Shown one piece after another: positions 25,667 through 34,232 of a stretch of 64,000 nucleotides of DNA. The position numbers and the translations under genes were made by a program. Under the pieces are notes generated by a model. That model was given only the letters and a program-made list of their open reading frames with translations. It searched no databases and was not told the origin of the DNA. The DNA comes from Paenibacillus luteus (lineage in GTDB: Bacteria > Bacillota > Bacilli > Paenibacillales > Paenibacillaceae), in the NCBI RefSeq assembly GCF_006542765.1, contig NZ_SKCD01000002.1:1-64000 (forward strand), in the 5' to 3' direction. How positions within the stretch are numbered: the stretch's first letter is position 1; the number at the start of each line of letters is the position of its first letter.

Positions 25667-26794
25667 TTACTCCGGCTTCATGCTGAGGTAAACCTTTTTT
25701 AATTGCGCGATGACACGCTGCAGAGAATATACCTTTTTCGCTTTGTCCCAGCCTGCTCTTGCCAGATTATACCGATAGGTAGGATCGGTAACGACCTTCT
25801 CAAGCGCGTCAGCAAGCGCTGATGGATTCTCCGGCGGTACTAGCAGCCCGTTAACGCCATCATCAATCTGTTCGGCAATGCCGCCTACATTCGTACCGAT
25901 TAAAGCAAGCCAGCATAATGCGGCCTCCGCAAACACCGAACCAAATGCCTCTGCTCGCGACGGGAGCACGAATACATCAAAAAACGGCATAAACTCCTCT
26001 GGATGCAGCATATATCCGTAAAAAATAATGTCATCATAAAGATCAAGCTCCACCGCCAAAGCCTCCAGCTCCTCGCGTATCGGTCCATCGCCGATAATAT
26101 GGAGAACAAACGGATGGCCTTTTTTCTTAAGCTCCGCGCATGCGTGCAGCAGTACATCAAGGCCCTTAGCCGGAACCAAGCGGCATACCGTGATCAGCTG
26201 CGTAACTTCGTTCTCATGGGCAATCGGCTTGAATCTTTTCTCATCAAAGCCATTTGGAATGACCTTGATGCTTTCAGGATGCTTAATGTACGGAGCAATG
26301 TAGGAACGGAATGATTCCGAAACGGTCAGCAGATGATCCGCCTTCGCTTCAAGCTCGCCATAAATGCTCATCAAAAATTGATGTTCTTGGCCGCCTTCTT
26401 CAATTTTACCGTTCAAAATGAGCTCTCGCTCATAACTGGAGTGGATCGTTACGGCAAGCGGCGTTTCCGGGAAAAGCTGCTTCATGACGAGTGCGGCAAT
26501 CGGATGATGAGCATGGATAATATCGTATGGCTTTTGAATCCGCATCTTGGTCCACCATACGTAATCCTTGTAGGTTTGTATATATTTATCTACCATTGCA
26601 TTGCCTTTGTAGACGGTATGGTCAAAGGTCTCAAACACGACCTCCTCTTGTCCTTTGCTTCTAACCCGCTTAGGCAGCGAGAATAATTCCATTTGCCAGC
26701 CCAGCTTAATAAATCTATCTTGAATGTACGGGATCATGGAAGAAACTCCCCCCGGCTGCTCCGGCGGAAAAAACAAGGCTTGTAAAATATTCAT
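25667..26794 (-). CDS. GT4-family glycosyltransferase
   Basis: A 375-residue GT-B glycosyltransferase. The acceptor domain opens with MNILQALFFPPEQPGGVSSM; the donor domain contains PNGFDEKRF, VCRLVPAKGLDVLL, IIGDGP and the EX7E-type stretch SRAEAFGSVFAEA near 283-295. It probably transfers a sugar from a nucleotide donor to a glycolipid or cell-surface glycan at the inner membrane face; the substrate cannot be told. The ATG at 26794 lies 8 bases after AAAGGA, and the upstream ATG overlaps that site. It is 32 bases upstream of yhaO and could share its transcript. Confidence 0.9.
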   Translation of the reverse strand: MNILQALFFPPEQPGGVSSMIPYIQDRFIKLGWQMELFSLPKRVRSKGQEEVVFETFDHTVYKGNAMVDKYIQTYKDYVWWTKMRIQKPYDIIHAHHPIAALVMKQLFPETPLAVTIHSSYERELILNGKIEEGGQEHQFLMSIYGELEAKADHLLTVSESFRSYIAPYIKHPESIKVIPNGFDEKRFKPIAHENEVTQLITVCRLVPAKGLDVLLHACAELKKKGHPFVLHIIGDGPIREELEALAVELDLYDDIIFYGYMLHPEEFMPFFDVFVLPSRAEAFGSVFAEAALCWLALIGTNVGGIAEQIDDGVNGLLVPPENPSALADALEKVVTDPTYRYNLARAGWDKAKKVYSLQRVIAQLKKVYLSMKPE

Positions 26795-26917
26795 GTGTCC
26801 CATCCTTTCAACGTAAAACATCTAAATCAACTTTTCGTTCATCGTAAAACATGATATAGTAGAACGTATGTTTCTGTAAAGTTAGCAAACATAATACTAT
26901 ACGACGGTGGTTAACTT

Positions 26918-28090
26918 ATGTCCATGACAGAATGGCTCTCAGGTCCAACCGGTCAGCTGCTATCTTCATCGGCAGTGATCGTTATCCTCATCTTAATGCT
27001 TCTTATGTCGGTTAAGCTTTATGCCAGCTACCGAAATAAACGGATTTATCGCTTGCTTATTACTGCCATCCCACTCATTGTAGCCAAGCAATGTTTGCTC
27101 GTTGTGCTGGCCTATCCGGGGCATGCTTTCTCCTCGTGGCTTTATTTAGCGTTTACCGTTTTGCAAATCATCTCTTTTATTATTATAAACTTTGTTTTCA
27201 TGAAATTATATACTCATCGTTCCGCACAGCTGAAAGTCACACCCTTTATCATTATGAGTATGCCTGCAATCGTCATTGCAGGCATACAATTTGCCTTTAC
27301 ACCTTTTACGATGGAGACGGTTGTCGGCTCGCAAGCTTTCACCTTCCCTGCGCTGGACTTTTATGGACTTATCGTTATTTTCATGATTATGCTCGACACT
27401 AGAAGCGCGCATATGAGCTCCAAATATTATGCCAGCTTAATCGTTTTCTTTGCAAGCGAGGTTGCAAGACTTGCCAATGCTTATGTATTTCACGACTCGC
27501 TCTCTTGGCTCGTTATCGTCAGTCAACTGCTGCCAATCGTTTATTACTCCTTACTGTTTATCCTACTGTTCGAATGGGTGATTGACCGGCTTATGCAAAC
27601 CTATCAGTCCTCCATTGTCGATGGCCTGACCGGCCTATATAATCGCCGTCATTTCTATTCCAAAGCCCAACAGCTTCTTCAATCGAGCAAGTCCATCGCG
27701 ATTATTTTTTGTGATATCGATAATTTCAAGAAATTAAACGATACCCATGGACATCACAAAGCCGATGGCGTATTGAAACAGGTAGCCGAAATTATGAAAG
27801 AGGAATCGAGCGGTATTGGCTCGGCAGGGCGCTACGGCGGTGAAGAGCTGCTTAGCTGTATCAGCACGGAGCAGGTTAAACCCGAAATCGTAGCCGAATC
27901 CATCCGTCGCAGAGTGGAGCAGGAGACGATGGTAACTGTCAGCGTAGGCTTCAGCACCACCAAGGACAGCAAGGATGTGCAAGAAATGATCAAGCAAGCG
28001 GATGAGGCGATGTACGTTTCGAAAACAACGGGGAAAAACAAAGTCAGCCCGTTTAAATCAGCCGCTGCTTACAAAAAATCAAAAACATAG
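26918..28090 (+). CDS. Membrane-bound diguanylate cyclase (GGDEF)
   Basis: A 390-residue protein with six or seven hydrophobic helices in the first ~225 residues and a C-terminal GGDEF domain (about 228-385). The active-site motif is GGEEL (near 307), and the Mg/GTP-binding DIDNFKKLNDTHGH is intact, so it should make c-di-GMP. No clear RxxD inhibitory site was seen. The ATG follows GGTGG by 7 bases. It diverges from the GT4 gene, sharing a 120-base promoter region, and has its own downstream hairpin. The membrane part is not a domain I can name. Confidence 0.9.
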   Translation: MSMTEWLSGPTGQLLSSSAVIVILILMLLMSVKLYASYRNKRIYRLLITAIPLIVAKQCLLVVLAYPGHAFSSWLYLAFTVLQIISFIIINFVFMKLYTHRSAQLKVTPFIIMSMPAIVIAGIQFAFTPFTMETVVGSQAFTFPALDFYGLIVIFMIMLDTRSAHMSSKYYASLIVFFASEVARLANAYVFHDSLSWLVIVSQLLPIVYYSLLFILLFEWVIDRLMQTYQSSIVDGLTGLYNRRHFYSKAQQLLQSSKSIAIIFCDIDNFKKLNDTHGHHKADGVLKQVAEIMKEESSGIGSAGRYGGEELLSCISTEQVKPEIVAESIRRRVEQETMVTVSVGFSTTKDSKDVQEMIKQADEAMYVSKTTGKNKVSPFKSAAAYKKSKT

Positions 28091-28102
28091 AGGCCTGTTA
28101 CG

Positions 28103-28150
28103 TCCCCTGTTCTTCCGGAGTTCCATCTGGATCAACAGGGGATTATTTGT
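28103..28150 (+). terminator. Terminator of the GGDEF gene
   Basis: Stem TCCCCTGTT / AACAGGGGA with a loop of about 22 bases that can itself pair, followed by TTATTTGT. Confidence 0.6.
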
Positions 28151-28167
28151 ATATGGAGGTTGATATC

Positions 28168-28971
28168 CTAAGCTTGATGGCTTCCACTAACCGCTACCCT
28201 CTTCAAAAAATTATTCATTAATAGCGGAAGAGATATCAATATGGGGGGATCATCCGTTCTCGGGGCATAAAGCATCACTTGCTGGTGAGAGGCTCCATAG
28301 TAAGGAGTAACGATGATTGGCTCTTTGGAACGTGTACGGAGCGTTTTGTGAGGCAATAGAAAATCTTTCGCTGCTGTTCCCCACGCGACCGAAGTTGCCA
28401 TTAAATAATACGTCCCAGGCTTGACACCTGTCAGGCTGAAATGGCCCAATGAAGATACAAGCGTGCCGTATAAGGGCAGCCCTTCCGGAATTGGTCTGGC
28501 AAATAATCCGATCAGTATGACGCCTTCAAACGGAACCTCCGCATGGATAGTCCCTTGTACCGTATCCGGCTGTGCTGAAGGCAGAGTCAATGTGCTCCAG
28601 TGCTTAAGTTCCTGCAAGGAGCGCAATTGAACGTCGGCCTGCTGCGCCGAGTTGCGAAATTCAGACGGCGTTACCCCCACCCGTTCTGTGAACCGTGAGG
28701 TGAAGGTTCCGAGACTCTGCTGCCCAATCTCAAGTGCGATATCACGAATGCTTAACTGCGTATGCAGCAGCAAATCCTTGGCCTTCTGCAATCGGTGCGA
28801 GGAAGCGTAATATAGCGGAGAGAGTCCGGTCTTCTCTTTGAAAATCCTTGTAAAATGAAAATTGCTATAACCTGCGTAACCCGCTAGCCTCGATAGGGGC
28901 ATCGGTTCATAAATATTCTCATGAATATAGGCGATAACCTCATCCATTTCTGAATAGCGATTCGTAGTCAT
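28168..28971 (-). CDS. AraC-family transcriptional regulator with N-terminal HTH
   Basis: A 267-residue regulator with the reversed AraC layout: the DNA-binding domain occupies about residues 5-105 (IHENIYEPMPLSRLAGYAGYSNFHFTRIFKEKTGLSPLYY, then the second HTH and the ERVGVTPSEFR tail). The C-terminal ~140 residues form a beta-rich domain (TVQGTIHAEVPFEG, VKPGTYYLMATSVAWG) that resembles a carboxypeptidase-regulatory-like beta-sandwich and may sense a ligand. The ATG follows GGGAGGGG by 9 bases. It is monocistronic, with a terminator of the preceding gene just upstream. The target is unknown. Confidence 0.85.
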   Translation of the reverse strand: MTTNRYSEMDEVIAYIHENIYEPMPLSRLAGYAGYSNFHFTRIFKEKTGLSPLYYASSHRLQKAKDLLLHTQLSIRDIALEIGQQSLGTFTSRFTERVGVTPSEFRNSAQQADVQLRSLQELKHWSTLTLPSAQPDTVQGTIHAEVPFEGVILIGLFARPIPEGLPLYGTLVSSLGHFSLTGVKPGTYYLMATSVAWGTAAKDFLLPHKTLRTRSKEPIIVTPYYGASHQQVMLYAPRTDDPPILISLPLLMNNFLKRVAVSGSHQA

Positions 28972-29080
28972 TACGAATTTCCCCTCCCGCCGGAATTCAA
29001 GCGCCACAATACACACAATGAGAACTAATGTTCGTATTTATAATATCACATAGAACAAGAATAGGGAACCGGATTTTTGT

Positions 29081-29131
29081 AAAAAAAGAAAAAACACGGC
29101 AGCTTTAGTATTCCTCTGCTGCCGTGTTTTC
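29081..29131 (-). terminator. Strong terminator of the 30841-29175 operon
   Basis: Minus-strand stem AAAACACGGCAGC / GCTGCCGTGTTTT with a T-rich tail (TTTTTTCTTTTTTT). It follows the small ORF at 29175-29288 and the DUF2164 gene. Confidence 0.9.
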
Positions 29132-29174
29132 GATTTGATAAGCTCAATATTTCTCCACCGGATATAACGTCAAG

Positions 29175-29288
29175 CTATAAAGCAGCTTGTGCTGCTTCAA
29201 GAATTGCCGAAGCCTTTGCTTCGCGGTCGAACATAGCGGTTATGATGATGATGATGATGATGACCAGCTCCTTACCGTTGCCATTCAC
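29175..29288 (-). CDS. Possible 37-residue peptide with poly-Ile core, unknown
   Basis: From a GTG start the frame reads MNGNGKELV, seven consecutive Ile encoded by an (ATC)n microsatellite, then TAMFDREAKASAILEAAQ and AAL. It lies 26 bases after the DUF2164 gene and 44 bases before the operon terminator, where a last small gene would sit. The hydrophobic stretch followed by a charged amphipathic helix looks peptide-like. The ribosome binding site before the GTG is poor, although AAGGAG occurs inside the frame just before the Ile run. The repeat could vary in length by slippage. A chance ORF remains possible. Confidence 0.35.
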   Translation of the reverse strand: MNGNGKELVIIIIIIITAMFDREAKASAILEAAQAAL

Positions 29289-29314
29289 CATCCGTTTTAA
29301 AAATGTAGTATAGC

Positions 29315-29569
29315 TTATCGTTTGGTTATGATTGGCTTCTCTAATGCATATAGCTCGTCCTCGAGCGTCTGCATGCGCTCGAGGACTGATTTACGAGCCT
29401 CGTTAAGGGCATGATTATATACGTGCGGGCCAATTTCCTGCAAAACAAAATCAAGCAGCTGCTCCGCAGCAATCGATCCGATCGTCTCTGAGCGTTCCGA
29501 CTCGAAGAAATACTGTATCCTCTCGGTTAATTGCTCCTTCTGTTCCTTTGGCAATTTCATTATTAACAT
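29315..29569 (-). CDS. DUF2164 family protein
   Basis: An 84-residue helical protein matching DUF2164: IKLPKEQKE-like N-terminus, IQYFFESERSETIGSIAAEQLLDFVLQEIGPHVYNHALNEAR, then a coiled C-terminal LEDELYALE. The function is unknown. The ATG at 29569 follows GGAGG, which is encoded inside the last codons of the PhzF-like gene; the stop and start are 4 bases apart, so the genes are translationally coupled. Confidence 0.85.
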   Translation of the reverse strand: MLIMKLPKEQKEQLTERIQYFFESERSETIGSIAAEQLLDFVLQEIGPHVYNHALNEARKSVLERMQTLEDELYALEKPIITKR

Positions 29570-29573
29570 GGTC

Positions 29574-30365
29574 TCATGCCTCCAATTGTCCCTTCAATAC
29601 GGTTACTGCTTGTCCATATAAATAGACGCGGTCACCCTCCGGCTTCACTTTGACAACTCCGCCTCGCTCCGATGCTTGATAGCCTGTTAATTCTTCTTTC
29701 CGCAGTCGTTTCGCCCAATAAGGGGCAAGCGCGCAATGGGCAGAACCGGTTACGGGATCCTCGTCTACGCCTGTACCGGGATAAAACGCACGAGAAACAA
29801 AGTCATAAGGCTTTCCGTTACTGCGGCTTGTAACGATGACGCCGCGGGCTTCGACTTTTGCCAGCAGCGCAAAGTCTGGACGCAGCGTACGAAGCGTTTC
29901 CTCGCTGTCTACTTCCACAAAAAAATCCATTCGGTTCCGTCCAACATATCTAGGAATAAGCCCGAGTCCCTGGACAAGCTCCTCCGGTGCAATAGCGCCT
30001 TCAGGCGGCTCGGCAGGAAAATTCATCTCGATCCATTCTCCGTTTAGCTTTGCAGTGAGAAGTCCGCTTCTCGTATGGAATCGAGCTTGCTCGGTATGCG
30101 GCAATCTGCCGGATTCCCATAGGATATGAGCAGTCGCAAGCGTAGCGTGGCCGCATAGATCGACCTCCCCGACTGGCGTAAACCAGCGCAAGCCCATGCT
30201 CTCCTCACCCGGAGTCACAAAGGCTGTCTCCGACAAGTTCATTTCCGCTGCTACCTGCTGCATCCAGCTCTCTGTCTGCGGCACTTCCAAGAAACATACA
30301 GCTGCCGGATTCCCTTTAAAACGTTCATTGGTAAAAGCATCTGCAATATATAAAGGTATACTCAT
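29574..30365 (-). CDS. PhzF-family isomerase/epimerase-like protein
   Basis: A 263-residue protein of the diaminopimelate-epimerase-like PhzF fold: N-terminal IPLYIADAFTNERFKGNPAAV, the catalytic Glu in MNLSETAFV (near 45), the GEVDLCGHATLA loop near 68, and the second-half mirror motif DPVTGSAHCALAPYW near 210. The real substrate of most members is unknown; phenazine synthesis is not implied, as no phz genes adjoin. The start at 30365 is fixed by an ATGA overlap with the stop of the upstream membrane-protein gene. Confidence 0.9.
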   Translation of the reverse strand: MSIPLYIADAFTNERFKGNPAAVCFLEVPQTESWMQQVAAEMNLSETAFVTPGEESMGLRWFTPVGEVDLCGHATLATAHILWESGRLPHTEQARFHTRSGLLTAKLNGEWIEMNFPAEPPEGAIAPEELVQGLGLIPRYVGRNRMDFFVEVDSEETLRTLRPDFALLAKVEARGVIVTSRSNGKPYDFVSRAFYPGTGVDEDPVTGSAHCALAPYWAKRLRKEELTGYQASERGGVVKVKPEGDRVYLYGQAVTVLKGQLEA

Positions 30366-30841
30366 CTTGTATTCCATCCTCTCTTCAACCATATCGTACC
30401 AAAACATGCCAACAACATTCCGTAAACAAGATGACCGGTTACCCACCATAATAAAGCTTCGGCATCCCACGTATCCGGAGTCCTGCTCGAGAGCTGGGTA
30501 AGTGGAACCCATGTACAGCATGCAATTGCCGTCCCAAACCCCAGGCCGAGTGCTATCGGAGAGTTCCAGAAGCGCATTAAGCCCAGAAAAAGAATGCCCA
30601 CTGGCATAGCAACGGACAAATGCAGCGCAAATTCGGCGAGCTCAGGCATCGGATTCGGCAACCAACTAACAAAATCAACGTTCAGTAGCAGAATATACAC
30701 GTGAGTTCCGGTTATTTTTTCGAGCAGCTTCATCACTAGACCTAGTCCACTCCCGCTAAGCAACCCAGTGATTCCTCCATATACGAGCAGCAGTACGAAA
30801 CGCCTGTTCGTAATCACTCCAGAACTGCGCCCACGCTCCAT
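30362..30841 (-). CDS. Putative integral membrane protein, 159 residues
   Basis: Four to five hydrophobic helices are visible (FVLLLVYGGITGLLSGSGLG, FALHLSVAMPVGILFLGLM, IALGLGFGTAIACCTW, LLWWVTGHLVYGMLLACFG). The N-terminal end is basic, so it is likely inside. The ATG at 30841 follows AAGGGGGAG; a longer upstream frame has no better site. Its stop overlaps the PhzF-like start (ATGA). I do not recognise a named family. First gene of a three- or four-gene operon ending at the terminator near 29100. Confidence 0.75.
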   Translation of the reverse strand: MERGRSSGVITNRRFVLLLVYGGITGLLSGSGLGLVMKLLEKITGTHVYILLLNVDFVSWLPNPMPELAEFALHLSVAMPVGILFLGLMRFWNSPIALGLGFGTAIACCTWVPLTQLSSRTPDTWDAEALLWWVTGHLVYGMLLACFGTIWLKRGWNTR

Positions 30842-30965
30842 CTTGCTCCCCCTTCTCGTACCTACAAGCAAAAACGCCTTCGGCGTCCTTAGACGCTAAA
30901 GTAGCTTTGACGGTGAAATATAAACCCTTTGTAAGCTAACAAACTTATAAATTCTTATATTTTGA

Positions 30966-31010
30966 AATAAAAAAGTGCCTGCCTTCGCAAAAGAGCCGAA
31001 GCGTTTGGCA
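30966..31010 (-). terminator. Terminator of the GyrI-like gene
   Basis: Minus-strand hairpin with GCTTCG / CGAAGGC core and outer CTGCC/GGCAG pairing, followed by ACTTTTTTATTTC. Confidence 0.6.
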
Positions 31011-31060
31011 GCTCTGCCATGCCCCGTTCCAATGCGCGCAAACACTACACAATCTATACA

Positions 31061-31513
31061 TTATCCATTGAGTGGAATCAGTAGTTCTACTGGCTCTTCC
31101 TCCAAATGATGCTCGTCAATATAAAACAGCTCCAGCGATACGGCGTTTTCCTGCTTCTCCAGTCGCATCTCGTTGATCCATGCGTGAAGCTGCTCGTATC
31201 CTTCACCGATTCGTTTGTTGGAGCAAGCAACCATGGCGTAACGATGCTCAGGAATCGTGAACTGTACCATGCCAGGCGGAACCTCCTCCAAATGCTGAAC
31301 CTCATAACAAGCCCAGTAGGTGGCGAACGCTTCATTTCCAAAATACGGGCTATACAGCACCGTAGATTTGACTGCATCGTTCAGTTCATGCTTGCGTGTC
31401 AAAAACTCGGTTTGCAGTCTGATCGCTTCATCCGGAAAGGATGAATAGGGACCGCAATAACTGATTCCTGCCAAATGGAGCGCAGGCTTTGTTACGATTG
31501 AGCAGTTTTCCAC
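31061..31513 (-). CDS. GyrI-like/effector-binding-domain protein
   Basis: A 150-residue stand-alone SOUL/GyrI-fold domain of the type found behind AraC and MerR DNA-binding domains. It starts with the family-typical LHLAGISYCGPY and contains VQFTIPEHRYAMVACSNKRIGEGYEQLHAWI, with a ligand-site Glu-rich end. It probably binds small hydrophobic or cationic compounds; no DNA-binding domain is attached. GTG start, supported by AAGGAGG 8 bases upstream. Monocistronic. Confidence 0.8.
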   Translation of the reverse strand: MENCSIVTKPALHLAGISYCGPYSSFPDEAIRLQTEFLTRKHELNDAVKSTVLYSPYFGNEAFATYWACYEVQHLEEVPPGMVQFTIPEHRYAMVACSNKRIGEGYEQLHAWINEMRLEKQENAVSLELFYIDEHHLEEEPVELLIPLNG

Positions 31514-31631
31514 GCGATTTCCTCCTTCGAATCTGTCAGGACTTGTGCGCTAGGATGAGCTTTCTCTGCCCATAGTGTATCATGTTTTACTAGCAAATGG
31601 ATAGTCGTTTACGCTTTAAACATGTTGCCTG

Positions 31632-32537
31632 TTAAAATTCCAGCCGCTTCATAAATTCTTCAACGGCGCTGTAACCTTGCTGCTTCAAATACCAGTTATT
31701 AGCCGCCGCTTCGATTAAGCCTGCAACATCTCTTCCCGGCTGCAGCTGAATTTCAATATGAGGGATTTGGACGCCCATATATTCCGTAAACTTAGGCTCC
31801 AGCTCCAAATCATTGTTCAGCTCGTTGTCCCGCCATTTGGTCAGTTCGATGTCAAGCACGATGCGGGTCTCGTCCTGAAACGCCTGCCTGCCATACAGCC
31901 TGACTACATTGATCAGACCGATGCTGCGAAGCGCGAGAAATTCCTTTGTCTTTCCATTGTGGCTTCCCAGCAACGTTTGCGAGCTCAGCTTCTTCAGTAC
32001 GACGATGTCATCCGCAACAAGCCTCGACCCGCGCCTGATCAGCGTGTGGGCCGTCTCGCTTTTGCCTATTCCTGATTTTCCCCGCAGCAAAATGCCGATT
32101 CCCGATACGTTCAGGCATATGCCGTGAATCGAAATTTCAGGAGCAAGCGTCTTGAGAAGATACGAATCAAGCATCCCGAGAAATTGAGCGGTAGGCACCT
32201 TCGTGCGAAGCAACGGAATGCCCTCCTGATCGCAATATTTCGTTAAGTACTTCAAACCTTCTTGACCGGCAGTAACGACAAAGCACGGCGGATGATACTT
32301 AACGATATTGCCGATATGATGATTCCGCTCTTCCTCGCTCAAGGAGTGTAAATACGTAATTTCTTTTTTACCTAAAATCTGAACATGCTCCTGCGGAAAA
32401 TAATCAAAGTAACCAACAAACTCCAGCCCCGGGCGGTAAGCCCTGGCTTTCACTATTTGCCGATCAAGCTGTTCTGCTCCCGCCAGCACCTCCAATGAAA
32501 ATCGCTCTGCAAGCTCGCGTATCGCTATTGATTTCAA
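31632..32537 (-). CDS. hprK: HPr kinase/phosphorylase paralogue
   Basis: A 301-residue protein with the complete HPrK/P layout: N-terminal Mur-like domain, His138, Walker A GKSGIGKS (153-160), VADD (175-177 region) and a C-terminal kinase core. In canonical HPrK this bifunctional enzyme phosphorylates Ser46 of HPr and so controls carbon catabolite repression. The family signature near 203-212, normally EIRGLGI(I/L)NV, reads ALRSIGLINV here, losing the Glu and a Gly, and the sequence is divergent overall. It is not beside lgt, as main Bacillales hprK genes are. It may be a second, specialised copy. TTG start with AAGGGGGA upstream. Confidence 0.8.
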   Translation of the reverse strand: MKSIAIRELAERFSLEVLAGAEQLDRQIVKARAYRPGLEFVGYFDYFPQEHVQILGKKEITYLHSLSEEERNHHIGNIVKYHPPCFVVTAGQEGLKYLTKYCDQEGIPLLRTKVPTAQFLGMLDSYLLKTLAPEISIHGICLNVSGIGILLRGKSGIGKSETAHTLIRRGSRLVADDIVVLKKLSSQTLLGSHNGKTKEFLALRSIGLINVVRLYGRQAFQDETRIVLDIELTKWRDNELNNDLELEPKFTEYMGVQIPHIEIQLQPGRDVAGLIEAAANNWYLKQQGYSAVEEFMKRLEF

Positions 32538-32640
32538 AGCATTTCCCCCTTAGCGGTTTCTCCAACTTCCCATTTTGTTTAACCATCAGTATACCACATC
32601 GTTTTGCCCTACCTTACGGCTGTAACCAAATCGTCATCAA

Positions 32641-33423
32641 CTAAGAACCTGTTGAGCGATAATGCCGAACACCGTGGCTCCACATCAATAGGCAAGGCAC
32701 TAGAAAAGCAATGCCTGCCAGCGGTGCCAACATATAAGGCAGATCATTTCCCGTTGATTTGCCGAGCAGATACAGCAGAGGCAAATAATTCACGCAGCCA
32801 AACGGGATAATGAACGTAAAGAAGCGGACCACCCATTTTTGATAGATATTAAGCGGATACTGGGCCATCTCTCGGCCACCGTCCGTAAAGATGTTAGCGA
32901 TCTCTAGGCCCTGCACGGTCCAAAAGCACATCGTTGCAGCGAGAATGAAAATGCCGGTGAATATACAAACGCCGCTTACGATCATAAATAAAAGGACAAG
33001 CACCTTTAACATCGACCAATCCATGACCAATTGGCTAATCGCCCAACCAAGCACAAACAAGCTTTGCGCCAGCTTTCCTACACGGGAAAACTCGAACTTT
33101 GAGCCAAGCACCTGAAGCACCGTGCTGCGCGGGCGGACCAAAACACGGTCAAAATCCCCATTTCCAACCAAAGTCGAGAAAGAATCAAAGCCTCGGGCAA
33201 AACACTCGCTTAACGCATAAGACATATGGATGATGGAGAAGCATAACGCGACCTCCTGAAATTCCCAACCCCTGATTTGTCCAAACCGTTCAAACAAAAA
33301 ATACAAGCCGGCGAAAACTGAGAACGGCACAAGAAATTGGCCGAGCGTGAGCAGCCAGAAGGAAGCGCGATATTGCATTTGCGATTTAAATAACATAGCT
33401 ATATATTTTCCGTACAATTTCAT
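32641..33423 (-). CDS. ABC-2 type transporter permease (second subunit)
   Basis: A 260-residue membrane protein with six hydrophobic segments and the cytosolic loop FDSFSTLVGNGDFDRVLVRPRS characteristic of the ABC-2 permeases encoded as pairs behind an ATPase (YvfS/DUF990-like group). Starts with ATG behind GGAGGG, 5 bases after the preceding permease gene. Together with that permease and the ATPase it should form an exporter; the cargo is unknown. Confidence 0.85.
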   Translation of the reverse strand: MKLYGKYIAMLFKSQMQYRASFWLLTLGQFLVPFSVFAGLYFLFERFGQIRGWEFQEVALCFSIIHMSYALSECFARGFDSFSTLVGNGDFDRVLVRPRSTVLQVLGSKFEFSRVGKLAQSLFVLGWAISQLVMDWSMLKVLVLLFMIVSGVCIFTGIFILAATMCFWTVQGLEIANIFTDGGREMAQYPLNIYQKWVVRFFTFIIPFGCVNYLPLLYLLGKSTGNDLPYMLAPLAGIAFLVPCLLMWSHGVRHYRSTGS

Positions 33424-33428
33424 TTGTT

Positions 33429-34232
33429 TTACCCTCCATTTACAACGACATTACGCAGTGCCTTCGCCATTGCCATTTTTCCCATAGCGACCAGTACAAA
33501 CAGCCAGACTAGCTGTATGCCGATTCCGATAAGCGCCTCTTCCTTCGTAATATGGCCGGAATAGACACGGAAAGGAAAATCCGCTGTCCAGCGGAAGGGA
33601 AGCACATAGACAATGCGCTGCAACCATTCGGGCATCAGTGGTACAGGAATAACCATGCCCGCGAGAAATTCACCGATGACGCCAAACATAAGCAGCGAAC
33701 CCGCTGGCGACAACGTGACGAACACAGAAATGTACATCAGCATGGAGAGCGAGACGATCATCAGCAATCCAAATAGTAAAGCAGACAGAAATAATAGGAA
33801 AGCCGCGGGATCTAACGGAAGCGGCATGCGGTAAGGCTCTGGCAGGAAAAGAGCGACGAGCAAAATCGGAAAGCATCTCAGCAGCGCGCTAGCCAATCGC
33901 TGTGCAAGCAGCTTGGCGAACCATAAGCCGTATATGCCGCTTGGCCTGCAAAGCTCGTAGGCGATATTGCCGGTCGTAATGAGCTGAAACAGCTCGTTAT
34001 CCCGAAACCACAGCATCACAAAAGCAAGAAAGGCTTGCTGCAGCCACACGTAAGTAATAAGCTGCTTCAGCGAGATCGGCAGCTCGGTAGCCGCTCCGCT
34101 GTAGAACGCTTCAAAAACCATAATAATAATGAAGCCCCAGAAAAATTGCGTAGCCACTCCCGCAAGCGCAGCTGTGCGGTATTGCATGCCATTAGTCAAC
34201 CGCAGCCTGAACACCGATAAGTAAGCTTTCAT
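33429..34232 (-). CDS. ABC-2 type transporter permease (first subunit)
   Basis: A 267-residue membrane protein with six hydrophobic segments, homologous in layout to its downstream neighbour; the loop FQLITTGNIAYELCRPSGIYG is equivalent to the NGDFDRVLVRPRS loop there. It begins with an ATG that overlaps the ATPase stop codon (TAATG), so translation is coupled. Heterodimeric membrane domain of an exporter is inferred. Confidence 0.85.
   Translation of the reverse strand: MKAYLSVFRLRLTNGMQYRTAALAGVATQFFWGFIIIMVFEAFYSGAATELPISLKQLITYVWLQQAFLAFVMLWFRDNELFQLITTGNIAYELCRPSGIYGLWFAKLLAQRLASALLRCFPILLVALFLPEPYRMPLPLDPAAFLLFLSALLFGLLMIVSLSMLMYISVFVTLSPAGSLLMFGVIGEFLAGMVIPVPLMPEWLQRIVYVLPFRWTADFPFRVYSGHITKEEALIGIGIQLVWLFVLVAMGKMAMAKALRNVVVNGG

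Noticed and set aside
29239..29262. Run of seven ATG on the plus strand as a start region
   Set aside because: It is a trinucleotide microsatellite; no ribosome binding site and only a short frame follows. The minus-strand frame is the better candidate.
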